A DNA stretch of 64,000 nucleotides from Cryobacterium adonitolivorans (GCF_004402695.1 NZ_SOFL01000040.1:34768-98767); one strand, 5' to 3'; shown: positions 44,246 through 54,501, counted from the stretch's first letter. Notes: generated by a model not told the origin, from the letters alone. A program made the numbers and translations.

Positions 44246-44251
44246 TAAGTT
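44246..44251 (+). promoter_or_regulatory. -10 element of leaderless gluA
   Basis: TAAGTT ends 8 nt before the ATG at 44259, which favours that start over the TTG at 44250. Confidence 0.45.
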
Positions 44252-44258
44252 GGGGGGT

Positions 44259-45047
44259 ATGGAGCCAACAGACGCATCACCGGCGACGTCCAACATCACC
44301 GTCCGCCGGGGGGAACCCTTGGTCGTGATCACAGACGTCAACAAGAACTTCGGGGAACTGCACGTTCTGAAGAACATCAACGCCACAGTCAACCGCGGCG
44401 AGGTGGTCGTGGTCATCGGCCCGAGCGGGTCGGGCAAGTCCACCCTCTGCCGGGCGATCAACCGCCTCGAGACCATCGACAACGGCACGATCACCATCGA
44501 CGGCAAGGAACTGCCGAACGAAGGCAAGGCGCTTGCGCAGCTGCGCGCCGACGTGGGCATGGTGTTCCAGGCGTTCAACCTGTTCGCGCACAAGACCGTG
44601 CTTCAGAACGTCACGCTCGGCCCGATCAAGGTGCGCGGCATGAGCAAGGCCGATGCTGAGAAGAAGGCCATGGCGCTTCTGGAACGTGTCGGTGTGGCCA
44701 ACCAGGCCAAGAAGATGCCGTCCCAGCTGTCCGGCGGCCAGCAGCAGCGTGTGGCCATCGCCCGCGCATTGGCGATGGACCCCAAGCTGATCCTGCTCGA
44801 TGAGCCCACCAGCGCGCTCGACCCCGAGATGATCAACGAGGTTCTCGAGGTGATGGTCGACCTCGCCAACGAGGGTATGACCATGATCGTGGTCACGCAC
44901 GAGATGGGTTTCGCCCGCAAGGCGGCCGACCGGGTCATCTTCATGGCCGAGGGCGACATCGTCGAGGAGACCACCCCCGAGAAGTTCTTCACGAACCCCC
45001 AGAGCTCGAGAGCGAAAGACTTCCTCTCCAAAATACTTGCCCACTAA
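44259..45047 (+). CDS. gluA: Glutamate-type amino acid ABC transporter ATPase
   Basis: 262 residues. Walker [21 protein letters not shown]-loop [13 protein letters not shown], signature [16 protein letters not shown], Walker [15 protein letters not shown] and switch VVTHEMGFA are all intact. This is the polar amino-acid (PAAT) subfamily. Gene order ATPase-binding protein-permease-permease matches gluABCD of Corynebacterium. The ATG at 44259 is used because of the leaderless -10. Confidence 0.93.
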   Translation: MEPTDASPATSNITVRRGEPLVVITDVNKNFGELHVLKNINATVNRGEVVVVIGPSGSGKSTLCRAINRLETIDNGTITIDGKELPNEGKALAQLRADVGMVFQAFNLFAHKTVLQNVTLGPIKVRGMSKADAEKKAMALLERVGVANQAKKMPSQLSGGQQQRVAIARALAMDPKLILLDEPTSALDPEMINEVLEVMVDLANEGMTMIVVTHEMGFARKAADRVIFMAEGDIVEETTPEKFFTNPQSSRAKDFLSKILAH

Positions 45048-45083
45048 CCGGTCGGCGAGACACACAGCACACAGGAGGAAACC

Positions 45084-45956
45084 ATGAGACGCAACAAGGG
45101 TCTAATGATCTCTGCCATCGCCTTGGTCGGAGCGTTCGCGCTGAGCGGCTGCACCGACTCCGGAGCGAGCACGCCGTCGGCGGCACCAGTTGAGGAAGAC
45201 GTCACGTTCGAGGAGGGCACCACCATGGCCGCCCTGAACGAGGCCGGTGAAATCACCATCGGCACCAAGTTCGACCAGCCGCTGTTCGGCCTCAAGGGCC
45301 CGGATGGCAATCCGGTCGGCTTCGACGTCGAAATCGGCAAGCTCATTGCGTCCAAGCTCGGCATTGAGGCGTCGGGCATCACCTGGACTGAGACTGTCTC
45401 CGCCAACCGCGAGCCGTTCATCCAGAACGGCCAGGTCGACCTGGTCGTGGCCACGTACACGATCAACGATGCGCGCAAGGAAGTCGTCTCCTTCGCCGGC
45501 CCGTACTACGAAGCCGGCCAGGACCTGCTCGTGCTGGAGGGCAACAAGGCGAAGATCACCGGACCCGAGGACCTGGCCGACAAGAAGGTCTGCACCGTGA
45601 GCGGCTCCACGTCGGAGAAGAACATCGCCGCGTACACGACCAACATCATCGCCACGGATACCTACTCGAACTGCCTCGGCCCGCTGCGCAGCGGCGAAGT
45701 CGACGCTGTGACCACCGACAACGTGATCCTGGCCGGCCTCGCCGACCAGAACGCCGGTGAGTTCGAGGTCATCGGTAACCCGTTCACCGCAGAGCCCTAC
45801 GGCATCGGCCTGGCCAAGGACGACACCGAGTTCCGCAACTTCATCAACGACGTCCTCGAAGAGGCCTACGAGGACGGCTCCTGGGCAGCAGCCTGGGACG
45901 CCACCGCGGGCTCCGTTCTCGAGACGCCGGAACCGCCGGCGGTCGACCGCTACTAG
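45084..45956 (+). CDS. gluB: Glutamate-type ABC transporter substrate-binding lipoprotein
   Basis: 290 residues. A lipoprotein signal (residues about 7-21) ends in the lipobox ALSGC. The type-II periplasmic-binding fold follows, with the clear family motifs TIGTKFDQPLFGLKGPDGNPVGFDVEIGKLIA and SGSTSEKNIA, and the helix/strand pattern of GluB-like solute-binding proteins. It captures glutamate or a related amino acid outside the membrane; specificity is inferred from order and homology. AGGAGG lies about 6 nt upstream. Confidence 0.93.
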   Translation: MRRNKGLMISAIALVGAFALSGCTDSGASTPSAAPVEEDVTFEEGTTMAALNEAGEITIGTKFDQPLFGLKGPDGNPVGFDVEIGKLIASKLGIEASGITWTETVSANREPFIQNGQVDLVVATYTINDARKEVVSFAGPYYEAGQDLLVLEGNKAKITGPEDLADKKVCTVSGSTSEKNIAAYTTNIIATDTYSNCLGPLRSGEVDAVTTDNVILAGLADQNAGEFEVIGNPFTAEPYGIGLAKDDTEFRNFINDVLEEAYEDGSWAAAWDATAGSVLETPEPPAVDRY

Positions 45957-45970
45957 CAGTACTGCTCGAT

Positions 45971-46010
45971 CCGATCGGGGTGGCCGCACCGGCCGCCCCG
46001 ATCGGCAGTT
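45971..46010 (+). terminator. Intercistronic hairpin between gluB and gluC
   Basis: CCGATCGGGG...CCCCGATCGG forms a long GC stem (interrupted by one mismatch, then GGCC/GGCC) with AGTTTT following at 46006-46012. It lies inside the operon and probably lets much more gluB than gluCD mRNA accumulate. Confidence 0.7.
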
Positions 46011-46051
46011 TTCCCACACACGCTCGATAAACACACAAGAGGAGGTGAGTC

Positions 46052-46699
46052 TTGGACGCAGTCATCGAAAACCTGCCGGTCTTTTTGGAAGGCTTCAAGA
46101 ACACGCTCGGGTTACTGATTCTCTCCGGCACCGGCGCGCTCGTGCTTGGAGTATTCGTAGCCGCCCTGCGGATTTCGCCCATCGCATCCTTTCGCGCCTT
46201 CGCGACGGTGTACACCGAGCTGGTTCGCAACACCCCACTCACCCTCGTGCTGTTCTTCTGCGCGTACATCCTGCCGTACCTGCAGTTCTCACCCGGGTAC
46301 TTCGTGCTGGCCCTGATCGGCCTCACCGTCTACACCTCGCCGTTCGTCGCCGAGGCACTGCGCTCGGGCATCAACGGCGTTCCCGTCGGCCAGGCCGAGG
46401 CCGCCCGCAGCGTGGGCCTCACCTTCGGCCAGTCGCTGAGCTACGTGATAATGCCCCAGGCCGTGCGGATGGTGATTCCCCCGCTGATCAACGTCTTCAT
46501 CGCGCTCACCAAGAACACCTCTGTCGCCGGCGCGTTCTTCGTCTTCGAACTCTTCGGCGCCGGCCGCCAGGTCGTCAACGATCGCGGTGACGCCGTGATC
46601 GCGATTCTGCTGGCCGTCGCGACCTTCTACCTGATCGTCACGATCACTCTCGGGCAGGTCGCCGGCCGGGTGGAAAAGAAAGTGGCGGTACTCCGATGA
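46052..46699 (+). CDS. gluC: Glutamate-type ABC transporter permease 1
   Basis: 215 residues with five hydrophobic helices. The EAA coupling loop is VGQAEAARSVGLTFGQSLSYVIMPQA, preceded by the His/Glu/Gln-TM opening helix NTLGLLILSGTGALVLGV and ELVRNTPLTLVLFF. The start is TTG with GAGGTG about 8 nt upstream. It overlaps gluD by ATGA. Together GluC and GluD form the channel. Confidence 0.93.
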   Translation: MDAVIENLPVFLEGFKNTLGLLILSGTGALVLGVFVAALRISPIASFRAFATVYTELVRNTPLTLVLFFCAYILPYLQFSPGYFVLALIGLTVYTSPFVAEALRSGINGVPVGQAEAARSVGLTFGQSLSYVIMPQAVRMVIPPLINVFIALTKNTSVAGAFFVFELFGAGRQVVNDRGDAVIAILLAVATFYLIVTITLGQVAGRVEKKVAVLR

Positions 46700-47580
46700 G
46701 CTCAGTTCTTTACGATGCGCCGGGCCCCAAGGCGCGCGCCCGATCCCGGGTCATCTCCGTCGTCGGTGTGATCATTATCATCGCAGGCCTCACCGCGCTG
46801 ATCCTGGCGCTCGGTGCCCCGAAGCCCAGCGCCAACGGCGCCATCCAGCCCGGCATGTGGGACCCGACCCGCTGGGATGCCCTGCTCGACGTCGAGGTCT
46901 GGCGCACACTCGGGCGTGGCGCACTGGCGACCCTCACCATGGCCGGAGTCGCCGCGTTCTTCGCGTTGATCCTGGGTGTGCTGTTCTCCTTCCTGCGCTC
47001 GGCTGACCATGCCGCCATCCGGGTGCCCACGACGATCGTCCTGGAATTCGTGCGCGGCATGCCCGTGCTGCTCATGATGCTCTTCATCCTGCTGGTGTTC
47101 TCCACCGGGTCGTTCTGGGCCGGTGTCGCGGCGCTCTCCGTCTACAACGGTGCGATCATCGGTGAGGCTCTGCGGGCCGGCATTAATTCGCTGCCACGAG
47201 GCCAACGGGAGGCCGGTCTCGCGATCGGCCTGACGCCCATCTCCACCCGGTTCCGCATCGAATTCCCGCAGGCGTTCCGGCAGATGCTGCCGATCATCAT
47301 CGCCCAGCTCGTGGTGCTGCTCAAGGACACCTCGCTGGCGTTCATCGTCGGCTACGAGGAGCTACTGCGCAGCGGCCTGTACACGATGACCAACTTCTTC
47401 GGTCAGCGGTACCAGTTCTCCTTCTTCCTCATCGTGTTGGCCATCTACCTGGCGATGAACTTGTCGCTGTCCTGGCTGGCGCGGGTTATCGCCCGACGCT
47501 CCGGCCCGAAGGCCGGCAAGCTCGTCGAAGCCGTCCCAGAACCCATGCCGAACGCCGCTGGTGCCGGCGGCGGCTTCTAA
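46696..47580 (+). CDS. gluD: Glutamate-type ABC transporter permease 2
   Basis: 294 residues. An N-terminal hydrophobic helix (about residues 17-37) precedes the HisM-type core with TMAGVAAFFALILGVLFSFLRS, EFVRGMPVLLMMLF, and the EAA loop RGQREAGLAIGLTPISTRFRIEFPQAFRQMLP. It has an extra N-terminal segment compared with GluC, as GluD usually does. It ends the operon; the pheS promoter lies in the next 60 bp. Confidence 0.93.
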   Translation: MSSVLYDAPGPKARARSRVISVVGVIIIIAGLTALILALGAPKPSANGAIQPGMWDPTRWDALLDVEVWRTLGRGALATLTMAGVAAFFALILGVLFSFLRSADHAAIRVPTTIVLEFVRGMPVLLMMLFILLVFSTGSFWAGVAALSVYNGAIIGEALRAGINSLPRGQREAGLAIGLTPISTRFRIEFPQAFRQMLPIIIAQLVVLLKDTSLAFIVGYEELLRSGLYTMTNFFGQRYQFSFFLIVLAIYLAMNLSLSWLARVIARRSGPKAGKLVEAVPEPMPNAAGAGGGF

Positions 47581-47625
47581 AGACAAACGCGTACCGGTGC
47601 CGCAGCCGGTGCCGGGGGCGGGCAC

Positions 47626-47631
47626 TAAACT
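47626..47631 (+). promoter_or_regulatory. -10 element of leaderless pheS
   Basis: TAAACT ends 9 nt before the GTG at 47640, slightly longer than elsewhere; the frame is also open from a TTG at 47631 inside the hexamer. Confidence 0.4.
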
Positions 47632-47639
47632 TGGGTCTC

Positions 47640-48680
47640 GTGTCTGCCCCCACTGAAATAACCGAACCCGTCGTCACCGCGGCCGTCGACGCCGCCCTCG
47701 CGGCCATCGCCGGCGCGGATGACTCCGCCGCCCTCAAGGCCGTGCGCTCCGCGCACGTCGGCGAGGCCTCGCCGCTGGCCGCGCTGAACGCCCTCATGCG
47801 CAGTGTGCCCGGCGACCAGAAGGCCGCCGCCGGCAAGCTCGTCGGCCAGGCCCGCGCCCGGGTGAACCAGGCGCTGGGCGCCCGCGAAGCCGCCATCGTC
47901 GACGCCGAGGCCACCGCCCAGCTCGCCGCCGAGACCGTAGACGTCACTGCCGCCGCCTCCACCTGGCGGGCCGGGGCGCGGCATCCGCTCACCCTGCTGC
48001 AGGAGCGCGTCTCTGACGTGTTCGTGGGCATGGGCTGGGAGGTCGCCGAGGGTCCCGAGCTGGAGAGCGAGTGGTTCAACTTCGACGCGCTGAACTTCGA
48101 CGAGGACCACCCGGCCCGCGCCATGCAGGACACCTTCTTCATCGACCCGCCAGAGGCGCACCTGGTTCTGCGCACCCACACCTCGCCGGTGCAGCTGCGT
48201 GCGCTGCTCGCCGCGGAGCCGCCCGTGTACCGCATCGCGCCCGGCCGGGTGTACCGCACCGACGAGCTCGACGCGACCCACACCCCGGTGTTCCACCAGA
48301 TCGAGGGCATCGCCGTGGACAAGGGCCTCACCATGGCTCACCTGCGCGGAACCCTCGACCACTTCGTCAAGGCCCTGTTCGGCGACGAGGCCAAGGTGCG
48401 CCTGCGCCCCAATTATTTCCCGTTCACCGAGCCGAGCGCCGAGCTCGACCTCTGGCACCCCACCTTCAAGGACGGCGCCCGCTGGATCGAGTGGGGCGGC
48501 TGCGGCATGGTCAACGCCAATGTGCTGCGCTCCGCCGGGATCGACCCCGAGGTGTACTCCGGATTCGCGTTCGGCGTCGGCGTCGAACGAGCACTGATGT
48601 TCCGCAACGATGTGAAGGATATGCACGACATGGTCGAAGGCGACATTCGGTTCAGCCAGCAGTACGGGATGACCGTCTGA
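47640..48680 (+). CDS. pheS: Phenylalanyl-tRNA synthetase alpha subunit
   Basis: 346 residues. An N-terminal coiled-coil tRNA-binding region (to about 90) precedes the class II core: motif 2 around RVYRTDELDATHTPVFHQIEGIAVDKG and motif 3 FAFGVGVERALMFR. HPLTLLQERVSDVFVGMGWEVAEGPE is the conserved link. Works as an (alpha-beta)2 tetramer with PheT, whose start overlaps its stop by one base. Confidence 0.96.
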   Translation: MSAPTEITEPVVTAAVDAALAAIAGADDSAALKAVRSAHVGEASPLAALNALMRSVPGDQKAAAGKLVGQARARVNQALGAREAAIVDAEATAQLAAETVDVTAAASTWRAGARHPLTLLQERVSDVFVGMGWEVAEGPELESEWFNFDALNFDEDHPARAMQDTFFIDPPEAHLVLRTHTSPVQLRALLAAEPPVYRIAPGRVYRTDELDATHTPVFHQIEGIAVDKGLTMAHLRGTLDHFVKALFGDEAKVRLRPNYFPFTEPSAELDLWHPTFKDGARWIEWGGCGMVNANVLRSAGIDPEVYSGFAFGVGVERALMFRNDVKDMHDMVEGDIRFSQQYGMTV

Positions 48681-51214
48681 TGCGCGTTCCCCTGAGCTGG
48701 CTCGGCGAATTCGTCGACCTCGAACCCGGCACCACCCCCGAAGCCGTGCACGCCGCCCTGGTGAGCGTGGGCCTGGAGGAAGAAGAGATCCACCGCTTCG
48801 AGCTGACCGGACCCATCGTCGTGGGCCAGGTTCTCGAGTTCGTCGGTGAAGTACAGACCAACGGCAAGACCATCAACTGGTGCCAGGTGCGCGTTGCCGC
48901 GGACGGCGAACTCGCCGCCGACGGTGGCCCCGCCATCCACGGCATCGTCTGCGGCGCGCACAACTTCGTCGTCGGCGACAAGGTCGTCGTGACTCTGCCC
49001 GGCGCCGTGTTGCCAGGCCCCTTCCCGATCGCGCCGCGCAAGACCTACGGTCACGTCTCCGACGGCATGATCGCGTCGGCCCGCGAACTCGGCCTCGGTG
49101 ACGAGCACGCCGGCATCCTGGTGCTCGGCGACCTCGGGCTCGACCCACAAATCGGCGCGGATGCGATCAGCCTGCTCGGCCTGGACGACTCCGCCGTGGA
49201 GATCAACGTCACCCCCGACCGCGGCTACGCGTTCTCGATCCGCGGCGTGGCCCGCGAGTACTCGCACGCCACCGGCGCGACCTTCCGCGACCCGGCCCTG
49301 GCCGTCACGGCGACCGCGTCCACCGAGGTCTTCCCGGTCTCGATCGAGGATGCCGCACCGATCCGCGACCGCATCGGCGCGGGCGTCTTCGTCACCCGTG
49401 TCGTGCGCGGCGTCGACCCCTCCAGGCCGTCGCCGGCCTGGCTGATCGCCCGGCTCAAGCTGGCCGGCATCCGCTCGATCTCGCTGATCGTCGACATCAC
49501 TAATTACGTGATGATCGAACTCGGCCAGCCCATCCACGGCTACGACCTCGACCTTCTTACCGGCGGCCTCGTCGTGCGTCGTGCGCAGCCCGGCGAGAAG
49601 CTCGTCACCCTCGACGACGTCACCCGCACCCTCAACCGCGAAGACCTGCTGATCGCTGATGGTTCGGGCCCCATAGGCCTGGCCGGCGTGATGGGCGGAG
49701 CGACCACCGAGATCGGCAACGGAACCACCAATGTGCTGATCGAAGCCGCGAACTTCGACCCGGTGTCGATCGCACGTACCGCCCGCCGGCACAAGCTGCC
49801 CAGCGAAGCCTCCCGCCGGTTCGAACGCGGCGTGGACCCCGAGGTCGCCGCCGTGGCTGCCGCCCGGGTGGTGCAGCTGCTCGTCGAGCTCGCCGGGGGA
49901 GTGGCCGACGGTCTGGGCTCCCTGCACGACGCCACCCCGGAGCGCGCCCCGATCGACCTGCCCACCGGCTTCGTCTCCGGCCTGATCGGCCTGGAGTACA
50001 CCCGCGACGAGGTGCGCACCTCGCTCGCCGAGATCGGCGCCTCGATGACCGAGACCGCCACCGGCCTCGCGGTGATCGCGCCGAGCTGGCGCCCGGACCT
50101 CACCGACAAGTGGACCCTCGCCGAGGAGGTCGCCCGCATCGTCGGGTACGACCGCATCCCGTCGGTGCTGCCCGTCGCCCCGCCCGGCCGCGGCCTCACC
50201 CGCACCCAGCAGCTCAAGCGCTCGGTCGCCACGGTGCTCGCCGCCACCGGCCACACCGAGGTGCTGGCCTACCCATTCGTCGCCGAAAAAGCCAACACCC
50301 TGTTCGGCCACCCCACGAGCAGCACGGTTCCGCAGATCAAGGTCGCCAACCCGCTCGACGGCGAGGCACCGTTCATGCGCACCTCAATGCTGCCCGGCCT
50401 GCTGCAGATCGCACACCGCAACCTGTCCCGCGGCTCGACCGACCTGGCGATCTTCGAGCTCGGTTCGGTCTTCCGCCCGGTTGCCGGCGTCAGCTACGGC
50501 AGCACTGTGGTGCCGCAGGCCGCCGTGCGGCCCAGCGCCGAACTCGAGGCGAAACTGAACGCCGGCATCCCGCCGCAGCCGTTTACCGCCGGCGTCGTGC
50601 TGCTAGGCAACACGCTGCGCCACCAGCCCGGCCAGGCGCCCATCGCGGCATCCTGGCAGGACGCCGTCACCGCCGTCCGGCAGATCGGCCTCGCGGTCGG
50701 CCTGCCGATCCTCGTGCGTCAGGGCGCGCACCAGGCCATGCACCCCGGCCGCACCGCCGAGCTGTTCGTGGCGACGGATGCCGGCGAGCTGTCGGTGGGC
50801 TTCGCGGGCGAACTGCTGCCCGCCGTGGCTCGCGGCGCCGACCTGCCCGCCGTGGTCGCTGTCGTCGAGCTGAACCTGTCCGCCGTCTTCGCCCAGGTCA
50901 CCGGGGAGCTGCAGGCCACCGTGATCGGCACCAAGCCCGCCGCCACGCAGGACCTCTCGCTCGTCGTTGACGTGACGGTGCCGGCCAGCGGCGTGCTTCA
51001 GGCCGTCCGCGAGGGTAGCGGTGCGCTGCTGGAGAGCATCGAGCTGGTCGACGACTACCGCGGAACGGGCATCGAGACCGGCCGCAAGTCGCTCACCTTC
51101 GCCCTGCGGTTCCGGGCGCCGGACCGTACCCTCACCGCCGCCGAGGCCAGCGACGCGAAGCTGGCCGGCGTGCAACTCGCCGCAGCCCGATTCGGAGCCG
51201 CGCTGCGCGAGTAA
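48680..51214 (+). CDS. pheT: Phenylalanyl-tRNA synthetase beta subunit
   Basis: 844 residues. MRVPLSWLGEFVDLEP is the typical start, followed by the EMAP-II-like tRNA-binding domain (about residues 40-160), the B3/B4 editing domain (about 210-390, EAANFDPVSIARTARRHKLPSEASRRFERGVDP), B5, and the C-terminal ferredoxin-like anticodon-binding domain. The start at 48680 overlaps the pheS stop (TGATG); a longer in-frame upstream reading is antisense-free but lies wholly within pheS and is discarded. Confidence 0.96.
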   Translation: MRVPLSWLGEFVDLEPGTTPEAVHAALVSVGLEEEEIHRFELTGPIVVGQVLEFVGEVQTNGKTINWCQVRVAADGELAADGGPAIHGIVCGAHNFVVGDKVVVTLPGAVLPGPFPIAPRKTYGHVSDGMIASARELGLGDEHAGILVLGDLGLDPQIGADAISLLGLDDSAVEINVTPDRGYAFSIRGVAREYSHATGATFRDPALAVTATASTEVFPVSIEDAAPIRDRIGAGVFVTRVVRGVDPSRPSPAWLIARLKLAGIRSISLIVDITNYVMIELGQPIHGYDLDLLTGGLVVRRAQPGEKLVTLDDVTRTLNREDLLIADGSGPIGLAGVMGGATTEIGNGTTNVLIEAANFDPVSIARTARRHKLPSEASRRFERGVDPEVAAVAAARVVQLLVELAGGVADGLGSLHDATPERAPIDLPTGFVSGLIGLEYTRDEVRTSLAEIGASMTETATGLAVIAPSWRPDLTDKWTLAEEVARIVGYDRIPSVLPVAPPGRGLTRTQQLKRSVATVLAATGHTEVLAYPFVAEKANTLFGHPTSSTVPQIKVANPLDGEAPFMRTSMLPGLLQIAHRNLSRGSTDLAIFELGSVFRPVAGVSYGSTVVPQAAVRPSAELEAKLNAGIPPQPFTAGVVLLGNTLRHQPGQAPIAASWQDAVTAVRQIGLAVGLPILVRQGAHQAMHPGRTAELFVATDAGELSVGFAGELLPAVARGADLPAVVAVVELNLSAVFAQVTGELQATVIGTKPAATQDLSLVVDVTVPASGVLQAVREGSGALLESIELVDDYRGTGIETGRKSLTFALRFRAPDRTLTAAEASDAKLAGVQLAAARFGAALRE

Positions 51215-51232
51215 CCCGCCCCGCCCGCCAGC

Positions 51233-51303
51233 ACCGAGTTGCCCCGTTCCGGTCGAATTGCCCCCGCACAGCGGGGCAACTCGACCGCAGCGGGGCAATT
51301 CGC
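51233..51303. repeat. Interleaved inverted repeats between pheT and argC
   Basis: Two overlapping palindromes share a GCCCC/GGGGC core: GAGTTGCCCCG pairs with CGGGGCAACTC, and CGAATTGCCCCC with GCGGGGCAATTCG further right. Alternative pairings are mutually exclusive. The gap has no gene; it may terminate pheT. Confidence 0.6.
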
Positions 51304-51329
51304 GATTCTTGGCTCGCGGGAGGTCCGGG

Positions 51330-51335
51330 TAAGTT
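51330..51335 (+). promoter_or_regulatory. -10 element of leaderless argC
   Basis: TAAGTT ends exactly 7 nt before the ATG at 51342. Confidence 0.55.
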
Positions 51336-51341
51336 TGAACC

Positions 51342-52385
51342 ATGGTCTTTTCGGTAGCGGTTGCGGGCGCCAGCGGGTACGCGGGCGGTGAGTTGCTGCG
51401 ACTGCTGGCCGCTCACCCCGATTTCGAGGTGCGCACGGTCACCGCGCACAGCAACTCCGGCCAGCGCCTGGTCGACGTGCAACCGCACCTGCGCTCGCTC
51501 TCCCACCTCGTGCTGGCCGACACGGATGCGACCACCCTGGCCGGCCATGACGTCGTCTTCCTGGCCCTCCCGCACGGCGCCTCCGGAGCACTGACCGCCC
51601 AGCTGAGTGCCGACACCCTCGTGGTGGACTGCGGTGCGGACCACCGCCTCGATAGCGAGGCCGACTGGGCCGCGTTCTACGGCGGCGACTACTTCGGCGC
51701 CTGGGCCTACGGCGTGCCCGAACTCCCGGTCGCCGGCGGCCGCCAGCGCGACCGCCTGGTCGGCGCCCGCCGCATCGCCGCTCCAGGCTGCAACGCCAGC
51801 ACCGTCGCGCTCGCCCTGGCCCCCGGTATCCTGGCCGGCGTGATCGAACCGGCCGACATCGTCGCCGTGCTCGCCGTCGGACCATCCGGCGCCGGCAAGA
51901 GCCTCAAAGTGCCCAACCTCGCCGCCGAGATCCTCGGCTCCGCCAACCCCTACGCGGTCGGCGGCAGCCACCGGCACATCCCCGAGATTCAGCAGAGCCT
52001 GCGCTGGGCCGGAGCGACCGGACCCACGGTGTCGTTCACCCCGGTGATCGTCCCCATGTCGCGCGGCATCCTCGCCACCGCGTCGGCACGGCTTGTGCCG
52101 GGCACCAGCGCCGCCGCCGTGCGCCACGCCTGGGAATCGCTCTACGCCGACGAACCGTTCGTGCACGTGCTGCCGACCGGCCAGTTCCCGCGCACCGCCG
52201 ACGTGCTCGGCGCCAACACCGCCCTCATCGGCCTGGCGGTCGACCAAGCCGCCGGCCGGGTGGTCACGGTCACCGCCGTCGACAACCTGGTCAAGGGCAC
52301 CGCCGGCGCCGCCATCCAGTCCGCCAACATTGCCCTGGGGCTGCCCGAGACACGGGGCCTCAGCACGAATGGAGTTGCCCCGTGA
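51342..52385 (+). CDS. argC: N-acetyl-gamma-glutamyl-phosphate reductase
   Basis: 347 residues. NADPH-dependent third step of arginine synthesis. [18 protein letters not shown] (residues 4-21) is the cofactor loop, the catalytic cysteine is in [15 protein letters not shown] (about residue 149), and [14 protein letters not shown] is the conserved substrate-binding segment. Leads the argCJBDFGH cluster from a leaderless promoter; its stop overlaps the argJ GTG by four bases. Confidence 0.96.
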   Translation: MVFSVAVAGASGYAGGELLRLLAAHPDFEVRTVTAHSNSGQRLVDVQPHLRSLSHLVLADTDATTLAGHDVVFLALPHGASGALTAQLSADTLVVDCGADHRLDSEADWAAFYGGDYFGAWAYGVPELPVAGGRQRDRLVGARRIAAPGCNASTVALALAPGILAGVIEPADIVAVLAVGPSGAGKSLKVPNLAAEILGSANPYAVGGSHRHIPEIQQSLRWAGATGPTVSFTPVIVPMSRGILATASARLVPGTSAAAVRHAWESLYADEPFVHVLPTGQFPRTADVLGANTALIGLAVDQAAGRVVTVTAVDNLVKGTAGAAIQSANIALGLPETRGLSTNGVAP

Positions 52386-53563
52386 GCGTCACCGCCCCCG
52401 CCGGATTCGCCGCCGCCGGTGTCACTGCCGGCCTCAAGAAGTCCGGTGGTCTCGACCTGGCCATCGTCGCCAACCTCGGCCCGCTCGCCAACGCCGCGAC
52501 GGTGTTCACCAGCAACCGGTGCAAGGCCAACCCGATCCTCTGGAGCCAGCAGGTGATGAGCGACGGCCGGGTGAGCGCCATCGTGCTCAACTCCGGCGGC
52601 GCCAACTGCTACACCGGCAGCATCGGATTCCAGACTACCCACGCCACCGCTGAGGCCGTCGCCGAGCAGCTCCAGGTCTCCTCCGGCGACGTCCTGGTCT
52701 GTTCCACCGGCCTGATCGGCGAGCAGCTGGACCTCGGCAAGCTCACCGCCGGCGTCGTCGACGCGGGTGTGGCCCTCAAGGACACCGCCGCGTCATCCGC
52801 CGCCGCCGGCCTCACCGCCGCGCAGGCCATCATGACCACCGACACCCGGCCCAAGCAGGCCACCCAGGTGTCCCCGGCCGGCTGGACCATCGGCGGGATG
52901 GCCAAGGGCGCCGGGATGCTCGCCCCCGGCCTGGCCACCATGCTCGTTGTGATCACCACCGACGCCGTCCTCTCCTCCGCGCAGCTGGATGCCGCGTTGC
53001 GGGAAGCCACCCGGGTCACCTTCGACAGGCTCGACTCCGACGGTTGCATGTCAACCAACGACACCGTCAGCCTGCTGGCCTCCGGCGCCAGCGGCGTCGA
53101 CGCCGACCCGGCCGAATTCACCACAGCCCTCACCAAACTGTGCCGCGATCTCACCCTGCAGCTGCAGGGTGACGCCGAGGGCGCCTCGCACGACGTGGCC
53201 ATCTCGGTGCGCAACGCCGCCTCCGAAACCGAGGCCGTCACGGTGGCCCGCGCGGTGTCGCGCAGCAACCTGTTCAAGGCCGCGATCTATGGCAACGACC
53301 CCAACTGGGGCCGGGTGCTCGCCGCGGTGGGCACCATCCCCGAGGCCGACGCGGCCTTCGACCCGTACGGCATCGACGTGGCCATCAACGGCATCCAGGT
53401 GTGCACGGCGGGGGAGCCGGACCAGCCGCGCGAACTCGTCGACCTCACCCCGCGCGCCGTCTCGGTGGTCATCGACCTGCACGCCGGCACCGCGGGCGCC
53501 ACGATCTGGACCAACGACCTCACCCACGACTACGTCGAAGAGAACAGCGCGTACTCCAGCTGA
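52382..53563 (+). CDS. argJ: Bifunctional glutamate N-acetyltransferase / amino-acid acetyltransferase
   Basis: 393 residues. Recycles the acetyl group between acetylornithine and glutamate; autoprocessing yields two chains at a conserved threonine. The cleavage site is in [15 protein letters not shown], where the usual Asn-Met before Ala-Thr is Gly-Leu. Other motifs: [48 protein letters not shown] start overlaps argC, and the stop overlaps argB by one base. Confidence 0.95.
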   Translation: MSVTAPAGFAAAGVTAGLKKSGGLDLAIVANLGPLANAATVFTSNRCKANPILWSQQVMSDGRVSAIVLNSGGANCYTGSIGFQTTHATAEAVAEQLQVSSGDVLVCSTGLIGEQLDLGKLTAGVVDAGVALKDTAASSAAAGLTAAQAIMTTDTRPKQATQVSPAGWTIGGMAKGAGMLAPGLATMLVVITTDAVLSSAQLDAALREATRVTFDRLDSDGCMSTNDTVSLLASGASGVDADPAEFTTALTKLCRDLTLQLQGDAEGASHDVAISVRNAASETEAVTVARAVSRSNLFKAAIYGNDPNWGRVLAAVGTIPEADAAFDPYGIDVAINGIQVCTAGEPDQPRELVDLTPRAVSVVIDLHAGTAGATIWTNDLTHDYVEENSAYSS

Positions 53564-54501
53564 TGAGCACCGACATCCCCGCCGCACCGCCACTGGTTCC
53601 CACCCTCGACGACGTCGACAACACCCCAGCGGAAGCGAAGGTCAAGGCCGCAACGCTGATCGAGGCGTTGCCCTGGCTGAAGAAGTTCCACGACCAGATC
53701 ATCGTCGTCAAGTTCGGCGGCAATGCCATGGTCAGCGAGGAACTGCAGCGCGCGTTCGCCGAGGATATTGTGTACCTGCGCTACGCGGGCATCCGCCCCG
53801 TCGTCGTGCACGGCGGCGGCCCGCAGATCTCGGCCATGCTCGCCCGCCTCGGCATTGAAAGCGAATTCCGCGGCGGCTACCGGGTCACCACCCCCGAGGC
53901 CATGGACGTGGTGCGGATGGTGCTCACCGGGCAGATCAATCGTGACCTGGTCAGCCACATCAACGCCCACGGGCCCCTGGCCGCCGGCCTCAGCGGCGAA
54001 GATGCCGGCCTGTTCCGCGGGCGCCGCCGCGGTGTCGTCATCGACGGCGAAGAGGTGGACCTCGGCCTGGTCGGTGACGTCATCGGCGTCGATCCCGAGG
54101 CCGTGCACGCACAGCTGAACGCCGGTCGGATCCCGGTGGTCTCGTCGATCGCCCCCGACATCGAGGTGCCGGGCCAGTCGCTCAACGTCAACGCGGATGC
54201 CGCAGCCGCGGCCCTCGCCGTGGCTCTGAAAGCTGCCAAGCTCGTGATCCTCACCGACGTGGCCGGCCTGTACAGCGACTGGCCGAACCGGGACTCGCTG
54301 GTCTCGGTCATCGACGTCGGGGCGCTCCGCACCCTGCTTCCCGAGCTCGAATCGGGCATGATTCCCAAGATGACGGCCTGCCTGGACGCCGTCGAGGGCG
54401 GCGTCGCGAAAGCGGCGATCATCGATGGTCGAGTGCCGCACTCGATCCTGGTCGAAATCTTCACCGGAAGCGGCATCGGTACTGAGGTGGTTCCCACATG
54501 A
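53563..54501 (+). CDS. argB: Acetylglutamate kinase
   Basis: 312 residues. Phosphorylates N-acetylglutamate, usually the arginine feedback point. [11 protein letters not shown] (residues about 46-56) carries the phosphate-binding lysine, [10 protein letters not shown] the substrate loop, and [29 protein letters not shown] the nucleotide domain. An N-terminal extension (residues 1-45) with the hydrophobic helix [14 protein letters not shown] is the ring-forming helix of arginine-sensitive enzymes. Start ATG overlaps the argJ stop. Confidence 0.96.
   Translation: MSTDIPAAPPLVPTLDDVDNTPAEAKVKAATLIEALPWLKKFHDQIIVVKFGGNAMVSEELQRAFAEDIVYLRYAGIRPVVVHGGGPQISAMLARLGIESEFRGGYRVTTPEAMDVVRMVLTGQINRDLVSHINAHGPLAAGLSGEDAGLFRGRRRGVVIDGEEVDLGLVGDVIGVDPEAVHAQLNAGRIPVVSSIAPDIEVPGQSLNVNADAAAAALAVALKAAKLVILTDVAGLYSDWPNRDSLVSVIDVGALRTLLPELESGMIPKMTACLDAVEGGVAKAAIIDGRVPHSILVEIFTGSGIGTEVVPT

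Noticed and set aside
48071..48679. Longer N-terminus for PheT
   Set aside because: The frame is open upstream but runs through pheS out of frame and lacks the conserved PheT start; MRVPLSWLGEFVD at 48680 is typical.
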